64,000 bases of DNA from positions 1 through 64,000 of the forward strand of contig VXRL01000094.1 in NCBI GenBank assembly GCA_009838515.1, written 5' to 3'. The stretch comes from Terriglobia bacterium (lineage in GTDB: Bacteria; Acidobacteriota; Terriglobia; Bryobacterales; UBA6623). A program made the translations under genes and the position numbers. Below are positions 53,725 through 62,930 of this stretch, piece after piece; the first letter of the stretch is position 1; each line of letters begins with the position of its first letter. The notes below the pieces were generated by a model. The model was not told the DNA's origin and ran no database searches. It saw only the letters and a program-made list of their open reading frames with translations.

Positions 53725-53968
53725 CAGTGCTATGGGAACCCCCTCCTGCCTGCAGAATGGCTGTACGGCCAGATACGGCGCACCAGCGGCGCTCCTAGCC
53801 CGTCGCCCGAAAATCTTAAGTGCGGTCTCGAGATCCTGCGACAAGACACCGAGCAACTCGAACGATTCCTCCGAGCAGACCTGGATCGCGTTCCGGCCGC
53901 GCTCCAATACCGTTTTGTTCCAGATGAGAAGATCAGAGCATGGTGGATCCTTGAGGGAGTCCACGACC

Positions 53969-54985
53969 ATGAGTACCTTTGTTTCACGATTGGTGGCATC
54001 ACTTCTGTCGGTAGCTGCGTGTGCGGCCCAACCGACGATACGCGCCATCGATTTCTTCGCGTATGCGGACGTGGACATCGATGGGCTACGTAACAATCTC
54101 ACTATTCGCCCTGGTGACCCGTGGACGAGCGAAACCGATCAACTCCTGAGGTCGGAATTGGAGGAGTTGCTCGGTAGAAGTCCTTCCGAAGTTACCGCTG
54201 TCTGCTGCGACGAAGACGGCAACCGGATTGTCTACATCGGCCTAGCAGGCAGCTCTGGATCGCGCATCCGACTGAATCCGCAGCCGACCGGGTTCCTCGA
54301 ACTGGACGCCGATCTCGTGATCCTCTACGACCGATTCGACGAAGCGGTTCGGCAAGCAGTCTCACGCGGAGACGGGTTGGTCTCGGAAGACCGCTCTCTT
54401 GGCTATCCTCTCTCGCACGACGCGGAAGTCCGGGGCTTGCAGCAGCGCATCAGGGAGTACGCCTTGAGCAACTCGTCGCTACTGTTCGCAGTGTCTCGAA
54501 AATCCTCCAATGCTCTCCATCGAGGGATCGCGATTGATGCGATCGGATACGGCCTCCATTCAGCCGATCAGATCGCAGCCCTGACCCACAGCGCCCTCGA
54601 TCCAGACCCAACGGTCCGCAACAATGCCATCAGGGCGCTGTCGGTGCTGGCGTCCTCTCAAGTCGAGTTGCAAGCCCCGATTCCGTATGCAGTGTTCGTG
54701 GACTTGCTGGCCTATGGCCTGAGGCAGGACCGATCCAAGTCGGTCGCACTCTTGTCGGATCTTACAGAGGGTCGCGATCCCAGTCTTTTGGAGGCGATCT
54801 TCCAGAGAGCGCTAGCGCCCCTAGTCGAATGCGCACGCTGGTCTTGGAGCGGCCACGCATACGACGCTCGAATCATACTTGGCAGGATCGGCGGTCTCGA
54901 CGAGGGGATCGTCTTGGCGGAAGCATGGAACTCGGCGTTTGTGGATGTTGCGCTGGATTCGATCCAGCGTTCGAGGGCTCAGTAA
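53969..54985 (+). CDS. Secreted protein with POTRA-like start and HEAT-like repeats
   Basis: The ATG at 53969, with GGGAG 10 bases upstream, gives 338 residues and a signal peptide (FVSRLVASLLSVAACAAQ). The track ORF from 53654 runs through fossil transposase sequence. After the leader, IRAIDFFAYADVDIDGLRNNLTIRPGDPW resembles the first strand and helix of a POTRA domain. Residues 160-330 are alpha-helical repeats of HEAT type (GIAIDAIGYGLHSADQIAALTHSALDPDPTVRNNAIRALSVLA). Such repeats bind proteins. Both assignments are from pattern only. The product is probably periplasmic. Confidence 0.7.
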   Translation: MSTFVSRLVASLLSVAACAAQPTIRAIDFFAYADVDIDGLRNNLTIRPGDPWTSETDQLLRSELEELLGRSPSEVTAVCCDEDGNRIVYIGLAGSSGSRIRLNPQPTGFLELDADLVILYDRFDEAVRQAVSRGDGLVSEDRSLGYPLSHDAEVRGLQQRIREYALSNSSLLFAVSRKSSNALHRGIAIDAIGYGLHSADQIAALTHSALDPDPTVRNNAIRALSVLASSQVELQAPIPYAVFVDLLAYGLRQDRSKSVALLSDLTEGRDPSLLEAIFQRALAPLVECARWSWSGHAYDARIILGRIGGLDEGIVLAEAWNSAFVDVALDSIQRSRAQ

Positions 54986-55298
54986 CCGAAAATTGATCTG
55001 GGTTCCGGTAGTTCTGGCGGGTGTTTTCCGGGAGTTCAGATGGGTCGGAAATCGGACTATTGGGGTAGGGTTCCGGTTACCACTTAGGCCTCGTTTGTCT
55101 CCAAGGCAGGCGGCCATACTAGCAGCCGCCAGACGAGCGGTGGGGCCGGCCGTCGCTCAGCTTGTGCGCTCGAGACCATGTCGATGAACCGACCGTCCAA
55201 TCCTGAGGCTGAGCGAGTATCTGACGATTGGGCTAGGTCAGATCCCTCCAATAGCCGTCCTGTTGAGTCTGCCGTGTCGCTGGCTTGAGGGAAGCGAG
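54986..55298. other. Intergenic region between converging genes
   Basis: No gene-like ORF is seen in these 313 bases. The flanking genes converge here, so a terminator would be expected, but no strong hairpin with a U-run was found. Confidence 0.35.
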
Positions 55299-56639
55299 CT
55301 AGTTGCTGTCTTCGCCAAGCAGAGTGATAAGCCCGTCAAAGAGGGCTCTGCGCCAGCTGATGTAGCCATGGCCACCGTTAAACTCTTGGTATTCAATCGA
55401 ATAGCCCTTTTCCGCCAGAACGTTGGCAAAGCGGCGATTCGTGGCGAGCTGGGAGTCAGCCTTCTCCATCGCACCGACTGCAACAATGAACCGCACTGGC
55501 TTTCTAGGAGTCGCCTCAAACCGTCGGGTCAACCATTACCGCTCCTCCTCGTGGCCCCACTCCCACCAGTAAGATCCTGACATCGACAATACGTTTCCGA
55601 AGACATCCGGATGCTGGAAACCAGTGAAACTCGCCGCCAGCCCGCCTAGGCTTGATCCCGCGATGACGATGTCGGCCGGATCCTGACTGGCGCCATATTT
55701 CTCCCGTGCCCACGGCACGAGTTCGGTTGCAAGGAAAGCCGCGAACGTTGACGAGGGGAGCTCCCTCGCGCGCTGTGTGTTGCCGACTAGAATCGCAAGC
55801 GTCGGAGGAACCTGATTCGTTGCGATTAGGTGGTCCAGGATTGCAGCCGCAGGAGTACTCGAATGCGTGTACGCCCCGCCATCAAGGAGCACCAGTAGTG
55901 GGTAGCTTCGACGTTTCGGGTCGAACGCAACAGGGGTATATTTCCACAAGGCACGCTCGTTCCCGAGCAGGGCGCTCTGAAAGCTCGTTCGGGCCAACCT
56001 ACCCCGCGCTGTGTCGGGCGCCGGCGCCTGCCATGGCTGGGACGGAGCGTCAGGCAGTTCGACGTACGAGGAGTACTTGCCTGATAGGCCCAAGAACCGG
56101 CGTGTGTTGAGCGGGTCCTCTCGAAAGTCCATCGAAACGCGTGCCGGGTCCAGAAGAGGCAGCATGCTGTCGTTGGGCGAGAAGGCGTAGGTGAACCGAG
56201 CGTCGTCCCGGATCGCGAAACTGAGGTGCCACACGTCGGAGCCTTCGACTCGGAACATTCGATTCTTGGCGGGTTCCGCTCCATTAATCACTTCGCCGAC
56301 AACAGCCACGTTGCGAGTGTCGTCTGCCGCCCTCCAAAGGAATGTCACGAGAGAATGCTGCCGATCGTCAGGAATCCGCTCGATCAACGGAGTGCCCTGT
56401 TGTTCTATCTCCTTCCAAAACCGGGTAGCCGCTGCAGGCTCGCCGGCTTCAATGGATCGTTGAAGCAGCCGGATTCGTGGACTAGCCCGAGGGCTGGCCG
56501 GACGAATAGCAAATGGAGCCTGAAGCGAAGAGGGATTTAGCTCTTGGGTAGGAATCGTCGTGCCAAGCTCGCAGCTTGCAAGCAACATACACATGAGGCT
56601 TGCAGTGACGGTGGGTGCTAGGTCTTCGAATCTAAGCAT
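55299..56639 (-). pseudogene. Lipoprotein Fes/esterase-type hydrolase with an in-frame stop
   Basis: From the ATG at 56639 (GAGGTCA upstream) the product is a lipoprotein (MLRFEDLAPTVTASLMCMLLASC, lipobox LASC). It carries an N-terminal Ig/CBM48-like part (HSLVTFLWRAADDTRNVAVVG) and an Fes-type alpha/beta hydrolase domain (RSYPLLVLLDGGAYT, nucleophile Ser in IAGSSLGGLAAS). After HEEER an in-frame TAA at 55536-55538 ends the frame. The same frame continues WLTRRFEATPRKPVRFIVAVG and reaches GGHGYISWRRAL with the catalytic histidine, ending at 55299. Only one codon interrupts the gene. The N-terminal product lacks the catalytic His, so it should be inactive unless the stop is read through. Confidence 0.82.
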
Positions 56640-56729
56640 TGACCTCGGACCGCCAGAGCCGTTCATACGTACGCGCTCCGCGGTGGCGCCGTTTCTTGAT
56701 GCTAGGTGGCTGCAGAACGCCGGCTGCGC

Positions 56730-57287
56730 TTAGCCCTGAGCCGAGAAGCGCCATCGAGGTGGTTCTATACCGGCAAGTCTGAGATACACAACCACCGAGC
56801 CCCGATGATGCGCGGAGTGCATGTAGGCCCTCATGAAGATGTCCTGTGCGGTGTGAGGCGTGTCGGGTCCGACAGGTCGGAAATTGATGTCTCGTCGGGT
56901 AAAGTCCTCCTCGGTCATAGTCGCAAGCACTTCGGCCACATAGTCGTATGACGCGATGAGGTAGCTGCGCAGGGTCTTAGGGGTTGCCTCGCTCGGTACA
57001 GGCGGTGGCTCGACCAGAAGTTCAAACCTCTTGAAGTAGTTCGTGTTCGCCTGAACATAGTGTCCGATCTGATCCATAAAGCTTCGCTGTTCTGGGGTCG
57101 GCTTAAGATCGAAATGCTCCGATGGCATGGCGTCCAGTACATCGAGCGAGTATTGCTTCTCAACCTTCCAGTGGGCTAGGAAGTCGTCGCGGAGCTGTTC
57201 GGCAAAGCGGTTGTTCCACCCTTTGCTCGGGGCCGCTACTGCCGCAGCCGCGCCGGCCGCCCCGAAGAGCATTGTTCGTCGTTGCAT
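56730..57287 (-). CDS. DinB-family protein with secretion-like leader
   Basis: The ATG at 57287 gives 185 residues (MQRRTMLFGAAGAAAAVAAPSKG, a Tat-like or signal leader). The longer track ORF is antisense shadow. The four-helix-bundle DinB/YfiT fold is indicated by LRDDFLAHWKVEKQYSLDVLDAMPSEHFDLKPTPEQRSF, the first metal His in QIGHYVQANTNYF, and the final AYMHSAHHRGSVVVYLRLAGIEPP with the other histidines. DinB-like proteins often act as metal-dependent thiol transferases. An exported one would be unusual, and the substrate is unknown. Confidence 0.83.
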   Translation of the reverse strand: MQRRTMLFGAAGAAAAVAAPSKGWNNRFAEQLRDDFLAHWKVEKQYSLDVLDAMPSEHFDLKPTPEQRSFMDQIGHYVQANTNYFKRFELLVEPPPVPSEATPKTLRSYLIASYDYVAEVLATMTEEDFTRRDINFRPVGPDTPHTAQDIFMRAYMHSAHHRGSVVVYLRLAGIEPPRWRFSAQG

Positions 57288-57612
57288 TTGGTCTTGGACA
57301 ATAGCATGCCTCTTCAGGTTGCGTTGGCAAGGCTTGGACGCTCGCTGCTGGGGATCCAATGTGGAGCGGTCCATGTTGGAGCCATCGATGAGGAGGAGCT
57401 CGTCGGCAGACTGTCGAAGACAGAGGTTCTGGACGGTCAAGGCATATGGATTGCGGAGGCAATCGGGCGGCTGGAGACTGGCGAAATCACGTTTTGTGAG
57501 GGAGATCAGCGACAAGCGGATCACGCGTCGTTGGCGCAGTCGCTAGGCTCGAGACAACTGCTATGATTCGCACGGATCCGTAACGAACGGAACTGCCAGC
57601 CGTCCCCAAAAC
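57288..57612. other. Divergent intergenic region
   Basis: These 325 bases separate the DinB-like and ADOP genes, which are divergent. No clear gene is present, and the long DinB track ORF on the minus strand has no support here. Promoters must lie here but no clear -35/-10 pair was found. Confidence 0.35.
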
Positions 57613-60105
57613 ATGAGTGTTCTGCAAGACCTTCGGTACGCGCTTCGAATGCTAGCGCGGGCTCCGGTCTACACCGCGGTTGTGGTGGCTACGCTCGCTC
57701 TCGGTATTGGGGCAAACACAGCCATCTATTCGCTTGTCGTCGCCACGGTGCTTCGTTCCGCGCCGTACGGCGAATCCGAACGGCTGGTAGCGGTGTGGAC
57801 CCACTGGATCGGCTCCTCTGCTCTCCGAACGCCCTCTTCATGCCCGGACCTGCTGGATTGGCGCGATCGCTCCGAGGTCTTTGAGGAGTACGGGTACTTC
57901 TTCCCCCGCCGCACTTACAACATGGGCGGCTCCGATCTGGAGCCTCAGCAAGTCCTTGGCGGCAGGATGTCCGCGTCGCTGCTCCCCATGCTGCGCGTCA
58001 GTCCCGTCCTAGGCCGGAATTTCCTACCCGAAGAGGACGTCGAGGGCGCGCGAACTGTCGCGATGCTCACGTACGGGTTTTGGCGCCAGCAATTCGGAGG
58101 CGACCCAGACATCATCGGCAAGAGTGTCCGCCTGGATCAGGTTCCGTTCGAAATCGTCGGCGTGCTGCCGGAAGAATTCCACATCGAAAGTCCGGCACCC
58201 AAGTTGTGGGTGCCGTTCTCGCAAGAGGGTGCTGTCGAGTCATTCGGTAGGCAGGTGTCCTGGCTGAACGTTATCGGCCGCTTGAATCCGGGCATCTCTG
58301 TCGGACAGGCATCGGCGGCTCTCGAAATCATCTCCGCTTCGAATCGAGAGCAGTTCCCCGAGACGAACGAACGCAGAGGCGTCTTCGTCGAGCCGTTGAG
58401 CGACGCGCTCGCGGCAGAAAGCAAGGAGAGCCTGTACCTGATCTGGGTCGCAGCCGGACTCGTCCTCTTAATTGCCTGTGTCAATGTCGCCAACCTGATG
58501 CTGGGTCGGCTGGCGGCCCGCGGCCAAGAGGTTGCTGTGCGTGCCGCAATCGGCGCTGGACGCGGCCGCCTTGCCCGCCAGTTTCTTACGGAATCGCTCG
58601 TGCTCGCCGCCTTGGGCGGCGTGGCCGGGTTCTGCCTCGCGGTGCTTCAACTCGGACCGCTCGTGGCCGTCATTTCGCGCACCCTATGGGACGGGCTCCC
58701 GCCTTACTTACAAGACGTTTCCGTTGATGTATCCGCCTTGGTGTTTGCCTTAGTGATCACTTGCGTCACTGGACTGCTATTTGGCAGCCTGCCTGCGCTT
58801 ATGCAGTCGCAATCCAGAGTCACCGCGCGCATGTCTGCCGGAGATCGCGCCAAGGGCAGCCGATCACTCGTCCGAAACGTGCTTGTAGTGGCGCAAACTG
58901 CGCTCTCGATAACCCTGCTCGTCGGCGTGGGCGTAAGCCTCAGCGCATACCTGCGAGCGGAAGGCAGTGAACTGGGCTTCCCTGCCGATGAGGTTGCGGT
59001 CTTGCAGGTCGAATTGCCCCGCACTCAGTACGCCGTTAGTGGACGAATGGAAGCAGGACGGCGGATCTGGGCGATCCTACCTTCGGTTGAGACCGTCGGC
59101 CTCCGTCTTCGCGAGAGATTGGCGGCAATCCCTGGCGTAAGGGAAGTCGGACTCTCGTCGCAAGCACCACCGTACTGTTGTCGAGGTGCCGAGGTCGAGG
59201 TCTTGGGTGGAGACCAAGACCCTAGAGCTTACCGATACCCGAGATATCAGACCATCTCTCCGACCTACTTCGATGCGCTCGGAATCCCGATCATCCAAGG
59301 AAGGGCCTTTCAGCCGGCGGACGGCCAGAACGTGGCTATCGTCAACCGCTCGTACGCCCTGAGACGGTTCGGGCAGGTGAACCCGGTTGGACAGACCCTG
59401 CTTATCCATGGATGGAATCCCCACTTGAAGAACGCAGCGGTCATCGTGGGCGTTGTTGCGGATTCCCTGATTTCGCCTTGGCAGATCGAAGGTGCGTTGC
59501 CGCAGTTCTACCTGCCGTACGCCGGGCAGGCGGAAGAATCGCCGGGAAATATGCGCACCCAGCGATTGACTCTGTCTTACCTGATACGCACCGCCGGGGA
59601 CCCGGCATCGATCTTCGGGGAGGCAAAGCTGGTGGTTGCTGAGGAGTTGGGGGATTTGCCCGTTGCCAAACTGGCCACTTTGGAGAGCGAGTTCGCCGGC
59701 TTGCTGCGCCCGGCCCAGATGATGGCGAGCCTGCTGGGAGGGCTATCGCTGCTTGCAGTCCTGCTAACTGCCATCGGCCTATACGGCGTAGTCGCCTATT
59801 CGGTCGGCCAGCGGAAGCGAGAGTTCGGCGTAAGGCTTGCCTTGGGCGAGGTGCCGCGGCGCTTAATGCTGTCCGTGCTGCAGTCGAGCTGGCGCCTGAC
59901 AGGGTACGGGATCCTCTGCGGAGGCGTGGCTGTGTTCGCCTTGGTCCCCGTGATGGAAGCGCAGATCTATCTCGTCGATGGAGATCAATTCGGTGCCTTT
60001 CTCGTCATGGCGCTAGTGCTTCTCGGTGTCGCGACGATCGCTGGATTCCTGCCCGCCTGGAGTGCGTCCAATCTCGATCCGATCAACGTACTACGAGACG
60101 AGTAG
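57613..60105 (+). CDS. ADOP-type MacB/FtsX permease
   Basis: The 830-residue protein begins MSVLQDLRYALRMLARAPVYTAVVVATLALGIGANTAIYS, the standard start of acidobacterial orphan permeases. A periplasmic MacB domain follows. A central helix set (LYLIWVAAGLVLLIACVNVANLMLGRLAARGQEVAVRAAIGAGRGRL) is followed by a second periplasmic domain and C-terminal helices (LLGGLSLLAVLLTAIGLYGVVAYSV, FLVMALVLLGVATIAGFLPAWSASNLDPINVLRDE). No ATPase gene is adjacent, as usual for the class. The substrate is unknown. It is the second of three such permeases in the last 14 kb of the window. Confidence 0.92.
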   Translation: MSVLQDLRYALRMLARAPVYTAVVVATLALGIGANTAIYSLVVATVLRSAPYGESERLVAVWTHWIGSSALRTPSSCPDLLDWRDRSEVFEEYGYFFPRRTYNMGGSDLEPQQVLGGRMSASLLPMLRVSPVLGRNFLPEEDVEGARTVAMLTYGFWRQQFGGDPDIIGKSVRLDQVPFEIVGVLPEEFHIESPAPKLWVPFSQEGAVESFGRQVSWLNVIGRLNPGISVGQASAALEIISASNREQFPETNERRGVFVEPLSDALAAESKESLYLIWVAAGLVLLIACVNVANLMLGRLAARGQEVAVRAAIGAGRGRLARQFLTESLVLAALGGVAGFCLAVLQLGPLVAVISRTLWDGLPPYLQDVSVDVSALVFALVITCVTGLLFGSLPALMQSQSRVTARMSAGDRAKGSRSLVRNVLVVAQTALSITLLVGVGVSLSAYLRAEGSELGFPADEVAVLQVELPRTQYAVSGRMEAGRRIWAILPSVETVGLRLRERLAAIPGVREVGLSSQAPPYCCRGAEVEVLGGDQDPRAYRYPRYQTISPTYFDALGIPIIQGRAFQPADGQNVAIVNRSYALRRFGQVNPVGQTLLIHGWNPHLKNAAVIVGVVADSLISPWQIEGALPQFYLPYAGQAEESPGNMRTQRLTLSYLIRTAGDPASIFGEAKLVVAEELGDLPVAKLATLESEFAGLLRPAQMMASLLGGLSLLAVLLTAIGLYGVVAYSVGQRKREFGVRLALGEVPRRLMLSVLQSSWRLTGYGILCGGVAVFALVPVMEAQIYLVDGDQFGAFLVMALVLLGVATIAGFLPAWSASNLDPINVLRDE

Positions 60106-60472
60106 CTTCGCTCAGCCGTATTGGTTCCCGGACGAGGAGATCGGGAGGCAACACAAGCGTGGTTGCGTTCCAATGGTTTAGGAATTCGCTCGTCTCTGGA
60201 TTCTTCATCCCGCGATGCTCTTGCAAATTTCCGACCGACGCGTAGGCTCCTACGAGTTCCTAGGAGAGAGCCGAGACCGGTAGATACACAGCAGCAACAT
60301 ACGTCGCGCTAAGGCAGGGGAACTGGTCGCAGAGTAGGTGCGCGCACTGGCACCTTGGCCCTCTCGCTACGATAATCGATTAGCTGGTGGGCTGGAGACC
60401 CGCATCCTGCCGCGTCGCGATTCCGAACCTACGTAAGCGCGGCTACAGATACGCGAGGATTCCAAGTGAAGC
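60106..60472. other. Intergenic region between converging genes
   Basis: These 367 bases between the ADOP gene and the S41 peptidase hold only short ORFs on both strands, mostly shadows. I see no gene, terminator or repeat of note. Confidence 0.35.
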
Positions 60473-62410
60473 TCAGCGTTGCAGACGATCATGCATTGCA
60501 ACGATGGCCGCCTGCAAGACCGGGTCAATCCCCCGCGCAACGTCCTCGATGGTGCGCTCCACAGGTACATTGGGGCGAACCCCCACGCCAACGAATTCCG
60601 TCCCGTCGGGAAATCGGTCCCATTTGGTGCAAATCGAGACAGCAGCCTGATAGATGGGAACGACAATCGGCTGTCCGGTCGAGCCGCCTGTGGCAGAACC
60701 TACGAGGACCGCTCGTTTCGTTGCCTTCAGAGGAACGAGGAAGTCTTCGGCGGCACTAAAGGTTCTCGGTCCAATCAGCACAGCGACAGGGCCAGTGAAG
60801 GCCGAATCCCCCCTAGGTTCGATCACGCCGGAATCGCCGCCTTCGTGCCATTCACTAGGCCGGCCCCATGCTTCAAACGTCGGTCGGTAGAGCCGAGTTC
60901 GCCAAGTCGAGGTTTCTCCAATCTGATCCTCGATCAGTCGAGCGATTATGGCGAATCCGTTTCCGGTCGAGCCGCCGCCGTTTTCTCGAATGTCGAGGAT
61001 CAGTGCCTTCGACGCTGCGATTCGACCAAAATGCTCGTCGAACTCTTCCACGATGCGATCGCTACCGAACGAATTCAGCGCCACATAGGAGATGCCGTCC
61101 TCAAGCTCCCTGTATTCGAGGCGAGGCCTAGAGAGCCACGGGGCTGCCGACCGATTTTCTTGGAGATTGCGATTCAGCCTGATTGTCCGAGGCTCGCGGT
61201 TCGGCTCTCGCAATATGACTGTAGCGGTGTCCCCAGCCGGTCCCTGCAGTAGGCTGCGATAGGCACGGTCCCGGCGGTCATGCGGCGTAGACGCAGAGAT
61301 GCGGCGCAAGCGCTGCTCGAGCAGATCCTCGAAAGGGACCCCGTCCACTTCAATGATTTCGGCACCGACCGCGATTCCGGCCTGTACCAATTCCGGGGTG
61401 TCACCCACCTCGGTTACTACCGGCCGCCCTTCCACTGATTCGATTCGCAGAACCGGAATGTCATTCTGCCCGATGCTTCCCAAGAGCCTGGTATGGCCGT
61501 CCTCTAGCAGTGCAAGCGCCTCTTCCACCAAGCCCAAGTACTCCGCATGCGATTCAGCCCGAGCAACCCGGGGCAGGTACGAGGGCAGAATACCTTCCCA
61601 GTCAACATTAGGTCGCTGATCCAAGAAAACAAAGTTCTGCTTGACGGCGCTCCACATCTTCGCGAAACCCGCCATGCGCAGGTCCCGAATCTCGGCGTCG
61701 GTCGGACGAGCTTTGGGAATGTAGCCGACAAAATCCGGCGCGACAATCGACCTAGCCAAGGCCTCTGTCGCCGTCAGAACCTCATCAATCGCCGCGCTAG
61801 CTTCTTGAGCCCGTTCAGGGGGATTTTCTTCCTCATAGCTCAAGACAAAGGGGAGGTCCCGCCCGATATTCACCAAGTACTCATCTTTCAGTATTAGGAT
61901 GCTGATGCCGTTTGGCTCCTCCATGCTCGTTGTGAAGAATGCAAAGTGATCCTGCGTGTAGATTCCCGAGTGCCACTGCCGGCTGCGCTGGAAGACGGCG
62001 CGAGCCGAATCGACATCTGAGAACCGGACAATGTCAGCCCATTTCTTCTGTTCGGAGTCCGAGTAGTGGTGACCCCACTCTATCCCGTCCAAGACGAGGT
62101 GCTTGACTCCCACCCGAATCCTTGGCGAAGCACCATCTTGCGGGGCTGAGGTCTCGTCGAGGTACATCGGAATTCCTGCTTGCCGCAGTGATTGGCCGAT
62201 AGATTGGCCAGATGCGTCAAGGTCTTCCCGGAGGCGCATACGCTTGATCGATTCAACAAGGTCGGTGGACTGCCTGCTGATTCCTGAAACCAAGTCGCTG
62301 AAGGACGGACTCTCCGCACTGCTCAAAGGCGATAGGCCGGCACACAGAAAGACAGCCATTGCGCGCTGCGACATGCGATTTGCTGAGGCTGGAAAACACT
62401 TCGGACTCAC
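60473..62410 (-). CDS. S41-family peptidase (C-terminal-processing-type)
   Basis: The GTG at 62410 has a good ribosome site (GGAGGTGCGCAA) and gives 645 residues with a signal peptide (MAVFLCAGLSPLSSAES). After an N-terminal region of unknown fold (40-230), residues 235-340 resemble the S41 N-terminal helical part (DLRMAGFAKMWSAVKQNFVFLDQRPNVDWEGIL). A PDZ-like segment comes next (GIAVGAEIIEVDGVPFEDL). The protease core has LDIRENGGGSTGNGFAI and IGPRTFSAAEDFLVPL with the catalytic serine. It would act in the periplasm on unknown proteins. It is flanked by ADOP permeases on both sides, without clear operon links. Confidence 0.87.
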   Translation of the reverse strand: MSPKCFPASANRMSQRAMAVFLCAGLSPLSSAESPSFSDLVSGISRQSTDLVESIKRMRLREDLDASGQSIGQSLRQAGIPMYLDETSAPQDGASPRIRVGVKHLVLDGIEWGHHYSDSEQKKWADIVRFSDVDSARAVFQRSRQWHSGIYTQDHFAFFTTSMEEPNGISILILKDEYLVNIGRDLPFVLSYEEENPPERAQEASAAIDEVLTATEALARSIVAPDFVGYIPKARPTDAEIRDLRMAGFAKMWSAVKQNFVFLDQRPNVDWEGILPSYLPRVARAESHAEYLGLVEEALALLEDGHTRLLGSIGQNDIPVLRIESVEGRPVVTEVGDTPELVQAGIAVGAEIIEVDGVPFEDLLEQRLRRISASTPHDRRDRAYRSLLQGPAGDTATVILREPNREPRTIRLNRNLQENRSAAPWLSRPRLEYRELEDGISYVALNSFGSDRIVEEFDEHFGRIAASKALILDIRENGGGSTGNGFAIIARLIEDQIGETSTWRTRLYRPTFEAWGRPSEWHEGGDSGVIEPRGDSAFTGPVAVLIGPRTFSAAEDFLVPLKATKRAVLVGSATGGSTGQPIVVPIYQAAVSICTKWDRFPDGTEFVGVGVRPNVPVERTIEDVARGIDPVLQAAIVAMHDRLQR

Positions 62411-62930
62411 TTGCGCACCTCCGCGAAAACCTTAGACGTTACGATCAGCCATCCGGTTAGCAAACGGACGAAACCTTCAGGACGGCTGTCACACGCCCTC
62501 CCGCAATCGGTGCGACGTGGTCGATCCCAAATTGGAAGAAGGGCACACGTCGCTAGCGTGTGGCCAACGTCAAGTCCCCCGCGGTCCGCCAGAGTAGTTG
62601 CCGGCCAACCTCCAGACTGATCCGAGTTCCCGTCGAATCGAGATCTCTATCGGACCCAGTCTTGCTCTGCGACTATGTGCGCGGTCGCATTTCAACGAGA
62701 GACAAGCCTGAAGGGAACCCCCGGGCGACCGCTCATTGGCTGTGAAAGGCCGTTCGAAGGGGTTGAAGCCCCGCCTGCAAGATCGTCGCTCGGATGGCCA
62801 CGAGGCGCTGATAGCCTGAGGCAAACTCAATCTTCTGATTTGTCGTCCTAGTGGTCCTATCGCCCAGCGAGAGGGCCTCGAAGCGAGGCGCTGAGCTCTA
62901 GATCGTGCGACCGCGCCATTGGGGGAGGTG
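62411..62930. other. Intergenic region with a fossil HAD-like fragment
   Basis: No intact gene is present in these 520 bases. At about 62623-62672 a forward frame reads SSRRIEISIGPSLALRL, resembling NPRRIEIAIGSGLTLRE of the HAD phosphatase 10 kb to the left. This suggests a decayed copy. The remainder is unremarkable until the strong ribosome site of the next gene. Confidence 0.45.
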
